From an uncultured Ruminococcus sp. (GTDB lineage: Bacteria > Bacillota > Clostridia > Oscillospirales > Ruminococcaceae): a DNA stretch of 8,361 nt. The stretch's first letter is position 1. Each line of letters starts with the position of its first letter. A program made the translations under genes and the position numbers. The notes beneath the pieces are model-generated. The model had not been told where the DNA came from. It was given only the letters and a program-made list of their open reading frames with translations, and made no database searches. Below, in pieces: positions 1-6,794 of the stretch. Location of the stretch: contig CAMVIL010000042.1 in the NCBI GenBank assembly GCA_947167535.1, forward strand, positions 1-8,361. Reading direction: 5' to 3'.

Positions 1-556
1 TTACGAACATCGGGTACTTGAGCTTTGCCTCAGCCTCCGCGATGACCTCTTCTATCTTGTCCATATCCCTGCGGCGCATGGGGACGTACTTCGCCATCGG
101 TATGCCCGCCGCCTCGAGGATAACGTGTGTCATTTCCTTATCCATGCAGTTTGCCGAAGATATCATATCGCAGCCGACAAAGGGTATACCGCTCAGGGCA
201 AGGAGTCCCTGTATCGTGCCGTCCTCGCCGTTCTTTCCGTGGAGTACGGGGAAGACGCAGTCGACCTTCAGGTCGTTGAAGCTGCCGTCCGACTCGAGGA
301 GTATGAATCCCTTGTGCAGCGGGTCGGGGGAGAGTATGCAGGGGACGTTGTCGGGGTGCTGTTCCCACGAGCCGTCCACCATCTGCTCAAGGCTGCCTAT
401 GTAGCGTACCCAGTGTCCGCGTCCCGTTATGCCTATGGTGATGATCTCATATTCGTCCTTCGGTATGCTCCTGATAACGTGAGCCGCCGAAACGTTTGAA
501 ACGTCATGCTCGCTGGATCTTCCTCCGAAGATCACGGCTACCTTCTGTTTAGCCAT
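1..556 (-). CDS. ddl: D-alanine--D-alanine ligase family protein (Ddl/VanG-like), N-terminal part, cut by window edge
   Basis: Cytoplasmic ATP-grasp ligase that joins D-Ala to D-Ala (or D-Ser in VanG-type members) to make the dipeptide end of peptidoglycan precursors. Only the first 185 codons are present; the rest, including most of the ATP-grasp fold and the omega loop, lies left of base 1. Visible motifs are the N-terminal KVAVIFGGRSSEHDVS stretch (residues 5-20, with E16 as the conserved substrate-site glutamate), the hallmark VLHGKNGEDGTIQG stretch, then GIPFVGCD, SSANCMDK and the start of the central domain at KLKYPMFV. The family call is firm. The KNGED version of the glycine-rich motif and the GITGRGHW/SWEQ region remind me of VanG-type ligases, but the residues that decide D-Ala versus D-Ser are outside the window. 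The start ATG sits 2 bases after the hisA stop, with AGGA inside the hisA end as ribosome binding site, so coupled translation is likely. It is the third gene of a minus-strand operon. Confidence 0.93.
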   Translation of the reverse strand, partial: MAKQKVAVIFGGRSSEHDVSNVSAAHVIRSIPKDEYEIITIGITGRGHWVRYIGSLEQMVDGSWEQHPDNVPCILSPDPLHKGFILLESDGSFNDLKVDCVFPVLHGKNGEDGTIQGLLALSGIPFVGCDMISSANCMDKEMTHVILEAAGIPMAKYVPMRRRDMDKIEEVIAEAEAKLKYPMFV

Positions 557-558
557 TT

Positions 559-1326
559 TCAAATCCTCGCTATCTTCTCAAATTCTATGCTCCCGCCGAA
601 AATATCCAGCGCCGAGCCAATAGTATAATCTATCCTTCCGCCGCCGAGTTCCCTCAGCAGCTCGATGTCAGCCATCGAAGCTATCCCGCCCGCGTAGGTG
701 CAGGGGATGGGGCTCTCCGCCAGTATCTCGGCAGCTCCCCTCTCGATGCCGCGCTGCTTGCCCTCGGCGTCCGCCGCGTGCACCAGAAACTCAGCGCAGC
801 TGTCCGCCAGACGTTCCAGAGTCTGAACATTCAGCTCCACGTCGGTGAACTTCTGCCAGCGGTCGGTGACGATGTAGTATCTGCCGTCCTCCCGCTTCTT
901 GCAGGAGAGGTCGAGCACCAGCCGTTCTTTGCCGACTGCCCCCACAAGCTCCCTGAGCCTGTCCTCATCCACAGCCCCGCCGCGGAAAACGTAGCTGGTG
1001 ACTATAACGTGGGAAGCTCCCATATCAAGGAATCTGCCCGCGTTGCCTGCGTTTATACCGCCGCCTATCTGCAGACCGCCCTCGTAAGCCGAGAGCGCCG
1101 CTTTTGCCTGCGCCACATCGGCATCGTAGTATTCGCTGCCTGCGGGGTTGAGTATTATCACATGACCGCCGCTGAGTCCGCGGCTCTTGTACAGCTCGGC
1201 GTAATGCTCCGCGCCGTATTCCGACACGAAGTTGTCCTTTGCAGCCGAACCCTTGTCAGCAAGCGTCGAGCCGACTATCTGCTTGACACTGCCGTTATGT
1301 ATATCTATGCATGGACGAAAGCGCAT
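559..1326 (-). CDS. hisA: Phosphoribosylformimino-5-aminoimidazole carboxamide ribotide isomerase, eukaryotic (HIS6) type
   Basis: Cytoplasmic (beta/alpha)8-barrel enzyme of histidine biosynthesis. It converts ProFAR to PRFAR by an Amadori rearrangement, the step before HisH/HisF. The 255-residue protein matches the yeast HIS6 pattern rather than the usual bacterial HisA: CIDIHNGSVKQIVG at 6-19, NFVS at 32-35, LQIGGGIN at 85-92, VIVTSYVF at 107-114, LVLDLSCKKREDGR at 136-149, a W/TD/ELN region at 157-166, LVHAADAEG at 181-189, YAGG at 211-214 and TIGSALDIFGG at 235-245. D8 and D139 are the likely acid/base pair by position at the ends of strands 1 and 5; the GGG and IGSALD segments should hold the two substrate phosphates. 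The gene starts 6 bases after the upstream lipoprotein stop, with GGAG overlapping that gene's end. No other his gene is in the window. The family is known as the eukaryotic-type HisA (TIGR02129), recalled rather than searched. Confidence 0.92.
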   Translation of the reverse strand: MRFRPCIDIHNGSVKQIVGSTLADKGSAAKDNFVSEYGAEHYAELYKSRGLSGGHVIILNPAGSEYYDADVAQAKAALSAYEGGLQIGGGINAGNAGRFLDMGASHVIVTSYVFRGGAVDEDRLRELVGAVGKERLVLDLSCKKREDGRYYIVTDRWQKFTDVELNVQTLERLADSCAEFLVHAADAEGKQRGIERGAAEILAESPIPCTYAGGIASMADIELLRELGGGRIDYTIGSALDIFGGSIEFEKIARI

Positions 1327-1332
1327 TATTCG

Positions 1333-2487
1333 TCAGCTCCGTTCCTTATCCTGTTCTTCTTTTTCTTTTGCTTCGGAATCCTGCTTTTCCTTCTCCTCTT
1401 TTTCCATTTCCTTCTTTTCCTTCTTGCTGAAGGGCTCGTGAGGAGCAAAGGTTATCAGCAGCACAGTGCCCTTATCGGAAGTCCTCAGGCAGCTGTACAT
1501 ATAATCATATCCCGCATCGCTGCAGGCGTTTATCACGCCGCTCTGTATATCAAAGTCGGAGAACATATAGCTGTCGTTGGGAGCGAACAGCTCGCTTTCC
1601 TTGAACTCGACGTCTTCCATGTCAAAGTAAACTGCAACGTCGGAGTGTCCGCGCTCGGCAGCCTGTTTTATACAGTCTGCAAGCTGGCTGTAATCGGTGA
1701 TGACCTGCTGTTCGCGGGTGGCGAAGAGCCAGTCGGTGCTCTCTGTGTAGGGAGCGTCGTCGGGCAGTACGTGCTCTATCGCGATCTCGTCGCGGGTGAT
1801 GTTGAAGAACTGGTGCTTTATGTCTCTGTCGTCACTGTCGGGAACGGGGTCGTCCCATGTGGCGTCAACGTAGTACCAGCAGCCGTCCAGCTGAACGGTA
1901 TTCCATGCGTGCTCGTCGCCCTCGCTGTCGGTGGAGTGAACGATGCCGCAGGGAATGCCCACCATATCCATAAAAAGCTTGAAGGTGGTGGTGTAACCCA
2001 TGCAGACAGCCTCGCCGTTTATCAGCGCACCGTAGGGATCGGTGCTGTGCTTGCCTTCCATCTTGATAGCTCTCAGCGCGCCCTTGTCGTAGGTGCAGTT
2101 GCGGATGAGCCAGTCGTGGAGTGCCAGTTCCTTCTCATAGGGAGTCATCTCGGAAGTGACGCATTCTTCGATCACTTCAGATGCCTTATCGAGTATCTTC
2201 TGCTGGAACTTATCCAGCTCCTTGTCGCTGTTGCTCAGATATGCCTGAGCTATCGGCATGGTATCGAATATCTCAGCCTTTTCCTCAGCTTCCGAGCTGT
2301 CGGTATCGGCGCTGTCCTCAGCAGTCTCGGCCTCGGTCGCCTCGGCCTCGGATTCGCAAGTGATAGTGGTCTCCTCGGGCGGATAATAGATGAAATCTGT
2401 TTTCTCTTCTTCCGTGTTGTTAAATGCGCTGCAGCCTGTTGTGGTCATCATCAGGACTGCGGCGGTCAATGCTGCTAATTTACGCAT
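1333..2487 (-). CDS. Lipoprotein with transglutaminase-like (papain-fold) domain
   Basis: A predicted surface lipoprotein of 384 residues. Residues 1-19 form a short signal peptide (MRK, hydrophobic stretch, then TTGC) with C19 as the lipidated cysteine; the lipobox has Thr at -3, which is off-consensus but plausible. Residues 24-72 are a Glu/Ser/Thr/Ala-rich, probably disordered linker. Residues about 85-235 form a transglutaminase-core domain: EKELALHDWLIRNCTYD (118-134), then GEAVCMGY with catalytic C162, DEHAWNTV with H193, and WYYVDATWDDP with D208, so the Cys-His-Asp triad is complete. Such bacterial domains act as proteases, peptidases or amide-bond transferases; the substrate here is unknown. 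The region after 250 is unrecognised. The tail (residues 354-384) is almost all Lys/Glu. It is the first gene of the operon with hisA and ddl, led by a consensus promoter and an AGAGGTGA ribosome binding site (2492-2499) 4 bases before the ATG. The ddl neighbour suggests, but does not show, a cell-wall role. Confidence 0.88.
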   Translation of the reverse strand: MRKLAALTAAVLMMTTTGCSAFNNTEEEKTDFIYYPPEETTITCESEAEATEAETAEDSADTDSSEAEEKAEIFDTMPIAQAYLSNSDKELDKFQQKILDKASEVIEECVTSEMTPYEKELALHDWLIRNCTYDKGALRAIKMEGKHSTDPYGALINGEAVCMGYTTTFKLFMDMVGIPCGIVHSTDSEGDEHAWNTVQLDGCWYYVDATWDDPVPDSDDRDIKHQFFNITRDEIAIEHVLPDDAPYTESTDWLFATREQQVITDYSQLADCIKQAAERGHSDVAVYFDMEDVEFKESELFAPNDSYMFSDFDIQSGVINACSDAGYDYMYSCLRTSDKGTVLLITFAPHEPFSKKEKKEMEKEEKEKQDSEAKEKEEQDKERS

Positions 2488-2524
2488 ACCGTCACCTCTT
2501 TCTCGCGTAAAGCGTTATCACTAT

Positions 2525-2553
2525 ATTATACACCATTTCACTGTATATGTCAA
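2525..2553 (-). promoter_or_regulatory. Consensus sigma-A promoter of the lipoprotein-hisA-ddl operon
   Basis: On the minus strand, TTGACA (2548-2553) and TATAAT (2525-2530) are both perfect consensus boxes separated by exactly 17 bases (2531-2547). The start point should be near 2518, giving a leader of about 30 bases that carries AGAGGTGA before the ATG at 2487. No operator palindrome is obvious, so expression is probably strong and constitutive (inference). The promoter lies about 30 bases beyond the malQ terminator stem, so readthrough from the upstream operon could also feed these genes. Confidence 0.88.
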
Positions 2554-2575
2554 GCATTTCGGGCATTTTTGCCGC

Positions 2576-2609
2576 AAAAGAGGCCGCGCCCCCTGAAAAG
2601 GAGCGCGGC
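2576..2609 (-). terminator. Intrinsic terminator after malQ
   Basis: In the minus-strand RNA, a 10-bp stem forms between bases 2600-2609 and 2583-2592: seven GC pairs (GCCGCGC/GCGCGGC), one U-G wobble and two more GC pairs around a 7-base loop. It is followed by CUCUUUU, ending at 2576. The stem is strong but the U-run is short, so termination may be incomplete. It begins 8 bases after the malQ stop codon (2618-2620), where the end of the glgP-malQ transcript is expected. Confidence 0.78.
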
Positions 2610-2617
2610 TCAGGATA

Positions 2618-4147
2618 TCATTTCTTCTTTTTCTTCACGGCCTTGGACTTTTGCGGCTTCTTCTCGGGCTCTTTGGGGAGTCTGCCGTAGATGCGGGTCA
2701 TCTCCCGTATATCGAGAGCCAGCTCGTCGGTGAGCTCGCCGCCCATGAGGCGCCACTGCCAGTTGCCGCCCAGCGTCGAGGGTATATTCATACGCGCCGC
2801 CGAGTCAAGCTCTAAGAAGTCCTGCATCTGCGCGATAGCGGTGTCGGCGATGCTTGCCCACGCCGCGCGGATGAGTCCGCGGGGGATCTCGCGGTTGCGC
2901 TTGACGTTCAGGTATTCGCGGCAGAACTTCTTCTCCTTGCGGGATATGGAATCCACCCAGCCCACGGCGGTCTCGTTGTCGTGGGTGCCCGTGTAGCAGA
3001 CGCAGTTTGGGGAGGTGAAGTTGTGAGGCAGGTAGGTGCTCTCGCCCGAGGGGTCGAAGGCGAACTCCAGCACCTTCATGCCGGGGTATCCCGAGGCTTT
3101 GAGCATACGTCCCACAGCCTTGGTGATAAAGCCTAAGTCCTCGGCGATTATCCTCTGCTCGCCCAGCTCTGCCTTGACAGCCTTGAACAGCTTCATAGCG
3201 GGACCCTTTCGCCACTCGCCGATGACTGCGTCCTCGTTGCCGTAGGGTATGCAGTAGTAGCTCTCGAAGCCGCGGAAGTGGTCAATGCGGACCACGTCGT
3301 AGGTAGTGCAGGCGGCTCTCAGGCGCTCTATCCACCACTTGTAGCCCTGCTCTTCCATGTAGTCCCAGCGGTAGAGCGGGTTGCCCCACAGCTGACCCTT
3401 AGCCGAGAAAACATCGGGAGGACAGCCTGCCACGTCTATCGGCTTCTTTTCCTCGTCAAGCAGGAACAGCTCGGGGTGAGTCCACACCTCGACGCTGTCG
3501 TAGGCGACGTATATCGGGATATCCCCGATGAAATCTATCCCCAGCCCGTTGACGTACTCCTTCAGAGCCGTCCACTGCTTGTGGTACTCGTACTGCAGGA
3601 AGCAGTGGAATCCGATGTCGTCGGCGTACTGCTTCCGCGCCTTGTCAACAGCGGTCTTCTCGAACATGGCGAGGGGTTTCTCCCACTTGTACCAGCCGTC
3701 GCCGTCGTGGGCGAATTTCAGCGCCATGAACAGCGCATAGTCGGAAAGCCATGGGTTCGCCTTGGTAAACTCGGCGCAGGCGGTGTCGCCCGACTTCTTG
3801 TACGCTTCGTATGCCTTTCTCAGCACCTTGAATATCTTCTTGTATATCAGCCCGTAATCGACAGTGCCCGTCTCGCCCCACTTTATCTTCGTAAAGTCGG
3901 AGCGTTTGAGCAGACCCTCGTCGGCGAGAGTCTCCATGTCGATGAAGTAGGGGTTGCCCGCAAAGATGGAGAAGCTCTGGTAGGGAGAGTCGCCGTAGCT
4001 TGTGGGGGATACGGGGAGTATCTGCCAGTATTTCTGTCCCGCCTTGTGCAGGAAGTCGGCAAAAGCGTAGGCTTCCCTGCCAAGCTTTCCTATGCCCTGC
4101 TCACCCGAAAGCGAGGATATGTGCAGGAGTATTCCGCTTGCTCTCAT
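2618..4147 (-). CDS. malQ: 4-alpha-glucanotransferase (amylomaltase, GH77)
   Basis: Cytoplasmic disproportionating enzyme that moves alpha-1,4-glucan segments between maltodextrins, so that short chains become substrates for phosphorylase. The 509-residue length is normal for the bacterial family. GH77 motifs appear in order: GILLHISSLSG at 5-15, YWQILPVSPT at 40-49 and DSPYQSFSIFAGNP at 53-66, GDIPIYVAYDS at 208-218, PPDVFSAKGQLWGNPLY at 243-259, then VRIDHFRG with nucleophile D289, IIAEDLG with acid/base E336, and TGTHDNE with D390. The catalytic set is intact. An odd point is the C-terminal tail from about residue 492, rich in Lys and Pro and ending in five lysines, which goes past the catalytic fold. 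The start is well placed: GGAGGTG (4152-4158) lies just after the glgP stop, and the ATG is 12 bases downstream of that stop, so the two genes are co-transcribed and probably translationally coupled. Confidence 0.97.
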   Translation of the reverse strand: MRASGILLHISSLSGEQGIGKLGREAYAFADFLHKAGQKYWQILPVSPTSYGDSPYQSFSIFAGNPYFIDMETLADEGLLKRSDFTKIKWGETGTVDYGLIYKKIFKVLRKAYEAYKKSGDTACAEFTKANPWLSDYALFMALKFAHDGDGWYKWEKPLAMFEKTAVDKARKQYADDIGFHCFLQYEYHKQWTALKEYVNGLGIDFIGDIPIYVAYDSVEVWTHPELFLLDEEKKPIDVAGCPPDVFSAKGQLWGNPLYRWDYMEEQGYKWWIERLRAACTTYDVVRIDHFRGFESYYCIPYGNEDAVIGEWRKGPAMKLFKAVKAELGEQRIIAEDLGFITKAVGRMLKASGYPGMKVLEFAFDPSGESTYLPHNFTSPNCVCYTGTHDNETAVGWVDSISRKEKKFCREYLNVKRNREIPRGLIRAAWASIADTAIAQMQDFLELDSAARMNIPSTLGGNWQWRLMGGELTDELALDIREMTRIYGRLPKEPEKKPQKSKAVKKKKK

Positions 4148-4159
4148 GTCACACCTCCG

Positions 4160-6577
4160 TCAGAAAGTCACGGGCTTGATGCCCCAGATGTTCTCGGCGT
4201 AGTCCTTGATGGTGCGGTCGGAGGAGAACTTGCCCGCCGAGCACATATTCAGCCAGCACTTGCGTGCAAACTTAAGCTCGTCGCGGTACTCTGCGTTGGC
4301 GCGAAGCTTTGCCTCCACGTAGGACTTGAGGTCGCCCAGCAGGTAGTAGTGGTCGGGAACGTGCCATGAAGCACCGTCGGTGAGAGCCTGATACAGCTCC
4401 TTGAAGGTGCCCTCCTCGCCGGAATGCTCCGCCTCGTTGCAGTCGAAGAACTCGCCGTCTATCAGCTTGTCGAGGACGCGCTTTATCTTGGGGTCGGCAA
4501 GAAGCTCGCGGGGGTCGTACTCGGGCATTATCTTCTCAAGCTCCTCGACTCTCGCACCGAAGATGTAGTTGTTTTCCTCGCCCGCTTCCTCGGCTATCTC
4601 GATGTTTGCGCCGTCGTAGGTGCCGAGGGTGACTGTGCCGTTGAGCATCAGCTTCATGTTGCCGGTGCCTGAGGCCTCTGTGCCCGCGGTGGATATCTGC
4701 TCGGAGATATCGGAGCCCGCCACCAGATACTCGGCATAGCTGACGTTGTAGTTCTGTACAAAGATGACCTTTATCTTGCCCTTTACCTTCGGGTCGTCGT
4801 CGGCTTCTATCATGTCGCCGATGGCGTTGATGAAGCGGATTATAGCCTTGGCGCGGCGGTAGCCGGGAGCGGCCTTTGCACCGAAGATGAAGGTGGTGGG
4901 CGTAAAGTCAGTGATAGAGCCGTCCTTTAAGCCGTAGTAGATGTAGAGTATCGAGAAAGCGTTTAGAAGCTGTCTCTTGTACTCGTGGAGTCTCTTTATC
5001 TGTGTATCAAAAATGGTGTCGGGGTCAACGGTGCCGATGTCGGCGCGGTCGGTCTTCATGATGTAGTCCGCCAGCTGACGCTTTTTCTCCTTCTTTATCG
5101 AGATGAACTCGCGGAGTATTGCCTCGTCGTCGGCGTACTTTTTCAGCCCCGCCAGCTTATCTAAGTCCTTAACCCATTCTTCCGAGCCCAGCAGTCTGGT
5201 GATGAGCGCCGACAGCTCGGGATTGCAGAGCCTCAGCCATCTTCTCTGGGTGATGCCGTTGGTCTCGTTGAGGAAGCGCTCAGGATAGAGCTTGTACCAG
5301 TCGGCGAGAGTCTCGGCCTTGAGTATCTCTGTGTGTATCGCCGCCACGCCGTTTACGTGGGAGCCGACGTAGCACGCCATGTTCGCCATTCGGAGTTTCC
5401 CGTCGCCGATGGGGGCGATGTCGGCTATCTTCTCGCGGTCGAAGCCTTCGGGCTTGTTGGTGTAAAGCTCAGCCTTGAACTGCTCGGAGATCATCAGGCA
5501 GATCTCGTAAATACGGGGGAGAAGCCTGGACACGATCCTGACGTCCCACTTCTCGAGGGCTTCCTGCATGATGGTGTGGTTGGTGTAGTTGAACACCCTC
5601 TGCGCGATGCCGAGAGCTTCGGCAAAGTCATAGCCCTCGTCGTCGATGAGTATGCGTATCAGCTCGGGGATGGAGATAACTGGGTGGGTGTCGTTGAGCT
5701 GAATCTGCACGAAGTCGGGCAGAGTGTCCAGCGAGCCGTGGAGCTTCTTGTGTTTTTTGACTATATCCTGCACCGAAGCCGAGGAGAAGAAGTACTCCTG
5801 CTTTAAGCGGAGAATGCGTCCGTCCTCAAAGCTGTCGTTGGGATAGAGCACGGCGCTGATGGATTCCGCTTCGGCACGGCTCTCGAACGCCTTGATGAAG
5901 TCGCCCCTGTTAAAGCTGTCGAAATCGAAGCCATCGGGGGATTCCGCCTGCCAGAGCCTGAGAGTGCCGACATTATCGGTGTCATAGCCTATAACGGGCA
6001 TATCGTAGGGCACAGCGGCAACATCAGCATCGCAGGCGTAGTGGACGATGACCGCATCCTCGTCGCAGCGGCGTGACCAGGGGTCGCCGAAGCGCTGCCA
6101 GTCGTCCTCCATCTCCTGCTGACCCAAATACTTGTCGATCTCCTGCTTGAAAAGACCATACTTGTAGCGTATGCCATAGCCGTCCAGCGGCAGGTCGTGG
6201 GTGGCAGCGGAATCTAAAAAGCAGGCGGCAAGCCTTCCCAGACCGCCGTTGCCGAGAGCGGCGTCCTCTATCTCCTCAAGCTCGGCGAGGGAGTGACCGT
6301 GGGCTTTGAGTGCGCTGTCGGCGTACTCTGTCAGCCCCGTGCAGAGCAGGTTGTTGTACACAGCTCTGCCCACGAGGAACTCCATCGAGAGATAGCAGGC
6401 TCTGCGGCCGTTCAGATGAGCGGCGCGGCTTTTCTGCCAGCTGTCGTCTATCTCCTGCATGACCGCCGCCGATACAGCCTGATGCAGCTGCCGGGGAGTC
6501 GCATTTTCAAAGCTCCTGCCGCCGAGATGATAGGACACCTCCGACTCAAAGCCTTCCTTTGTGATATCAAATCTCAT
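4160..6577 (-). CDS. glgP: Glycogen/maltodextrin phosphorylase (GT35)
   Basis: PLP-dependent cytoplasmic phosphorylase that releases glucose-1-phosphate from the non-reducing ends of alpha-1,4-glucans. At 805 residues it is full length for the bacterial family. Visible motifs are RACYLSMEFLVGR (59-71), DAALGNGGLGRLAACFLDS (105-123), GYGIRYKYGLF (133-143), QLNDTHP (293-299), the NETNGITQRRWL stretch (437-448), KRLHEYKRQLLN (528-539), and the signature EASGTGNMKLMLNG (634-647), with K642 as the Schiff-base lysine for PLP. As usual in bacteria, it starts directly at the conserved core without the phosphorylated N-terminal extension of animal enzymes. GGAGGT (6586-6591) precedes the ATG by 8 bases. 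It is the first gene of an operon with malQ. That pairing equally suits a maltodextrin phosphorylase (malP), and sequence alone does not decide which glucan is preferred. A promoter lies about 215 bases upstream, leaving a long structured leader. Confidence 0.96.
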   Translation of the reverse strand: MRFDITKEGFESEVSYHLGGRSFENATPRQLHQAVSAAVMQEIDDSWQKSRAAHLNGRRACYLSMEFLVGRAVYNNLLCTGLTEYADSALKAHGHSLAELEEIEDAALGNGGLGRLAACFLDSAATHDLPLDGYGIRYKYGLFKQEIDKYLGQQEMEDDWQRFGDPWSRRCDEDAVIVHYACDADVAAVPYDMPVIGYDTDNVGTLRLWQAESPDGFDFDSFNRGDFIKAFESRAEAESISAVLYPNDSFEDGRILRLKQEYFFSSASVQDIVKKHKKLHGSLDTLPDFVQIQLNDTHPVISIPELIRILIDDEGYDFAEALGIAQRVFNYTNHTIMQEALEKWDVRIVSRLLPRIYEICLMISEQFKAELYTNKPEGFDREKIADIAPIGDGKLRMANMACYVGSHVNGVAAIHTEILKAETLADWYKLYPERFLNETNGITQRRWLRLCNPELSALITRLLGSEEWVKDLDKLAGLKKYADDEAILREFISIKKEKKRQLADYIMKTDRADIGTVDPDTIFDTQIKRLHEYKRQLLNAFSILYIYYGLKDGSITDFTPTTFIFGAKAAPGYRRAKAIIRFINAIGDMIEADDDPKVKGKIKVIFVQNYNVSYAEYLVAGSDISEQISTAGTEASGTGNMKLMLNGTVTLGTYDGANIEIAEEAGEENNYIFGARVEELEKIMPEYDPRELLADPKIKRVLDKLIDGEFFDCNEAEHSGEEGTFKELYQALTDGASWHVPDHYYLLGDLKSYVEAKLRANAEYRDELKFARKCWLNMCSAGKFSSDRTIKDYAENIWGIKPVTF

Positions 6578-6606
6578 TTTTCCTTACCTCCGTATAGATT
6601 ATTCAC

Positions 6607-6626
6607 GCCGCCCGAAAAATTGCGGC
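6607..6626 (-). other. Small hairpin in the glgP leader near the ribosome binding site
   Basis: GCCGC (6607-6611) and GCGGC (6622-6626) form a 5-bp all-GC stem around a 10-base AT-rich loop. In the glgP mRNA this hairpin ends about 16 bases upstream of the GGAGGT box, close enough to influence ribosome loading but not covering it. It may be chance; the sequence shows no alternative pairing that I could establish. Confidence 0.35.
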
Positions 6627-6678
6627 TGGGGGTCGATTTTATGAACTAAGATTAACAGCTTCACATATTCTGCCACAA

Positions 6679-6707
6679 GCAAAAATGCTGGCAATGGCAT
6701 TTTTTGC
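6679..6707. other. AT-armed inverted repeat in the glgP leader (possible attenuator or old terminator)
   Basis: GCAAAAATGC (6679-6688) and GCATTTTTTGC (6697-6707) are inverted copies apart from one extra T, around an 8-base loop. The A5/T6 arms around a TGC/GCA core resemble a bidirectional intrinsic terminator, since both strands end in a run of T inside the stem. The GC part of the stem is only about 3 pairs, so it would be weak. It lies within the transcribed leader of glgP, about 100 bases before the start codon. Confidence 0.4.
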
Positions 6708-6717
6708 GCCGCGATAC

Positions 6718-6794
6718 AATAAAGCCGGCGAACGAAGTTCGCAAAAGGAGCGCAAGCTCCGTTGCCCGTGCAAAGCGCGGGCTACGGCTTTATT
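6718..6794. repeat. 77-base cloverleaf-like palindromic intergenic element
   Basis: Perfect 10-base inverted ends, AATAAAGCCG (6718-6727) and CGGCTTTATT (6785-6794), enclose three consecutive hairpins. These are GCGAAC-gaa-GTTCGC (6728-6742), GGAGC-gcaa-GCTCC (6747-6760) and an 8-bp stem GCCCGTGC-aaa-GCGCGGGC with one U-G pair (6764-6782). The outer match extends imperfectly to 15 bases on each side (6713-6727 and 6785-6799, 13 of 15). As RNA or extruded DNA this gives a four-way junction. The plus-strand version folds slightly better (GCAA tetraloop, U-G instead of A-C), but the known transcription here is from the minus strand. It looks like a dispersed non-coding palindromic repeat or a miniature element; no transposase or target duplication is visible. 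The outer end overlaps the -10 box of the glgP promoter. Confidence 0.75.

Noticed and set aside
778..2478. Long plus-strand open frame (566 codons) opposite the lipoprotein and hisA genes
   Set aside because: It lies antisense to two genes with clear families and intact motifs, has no ribosome binding site or recognisable domain, and its low-complexity stretches are just the complement of the Lys/Glu-rich tail. GC-rich codon bias leaves the opposite frame free of stops.
3278..4369. Plus-strand open frame (363 codons) opposite malQ and the end of glgP
   Set aside because: It is the antisense shadow of two well-supported enzymes and spans the malQ-glgP junction; no motif or start signal supports it.
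6718..6794. tRNA or tRNA-like gene, suggested by the cloverleaf and the 77-base size
   Set aside because: The hairpin loops are only 3-4 bases, there is no 7-base anticodon loop, no TTCGANTC T-loop and no D-loop pattern. The outer stem is 10 bp and carries no acceptor features.
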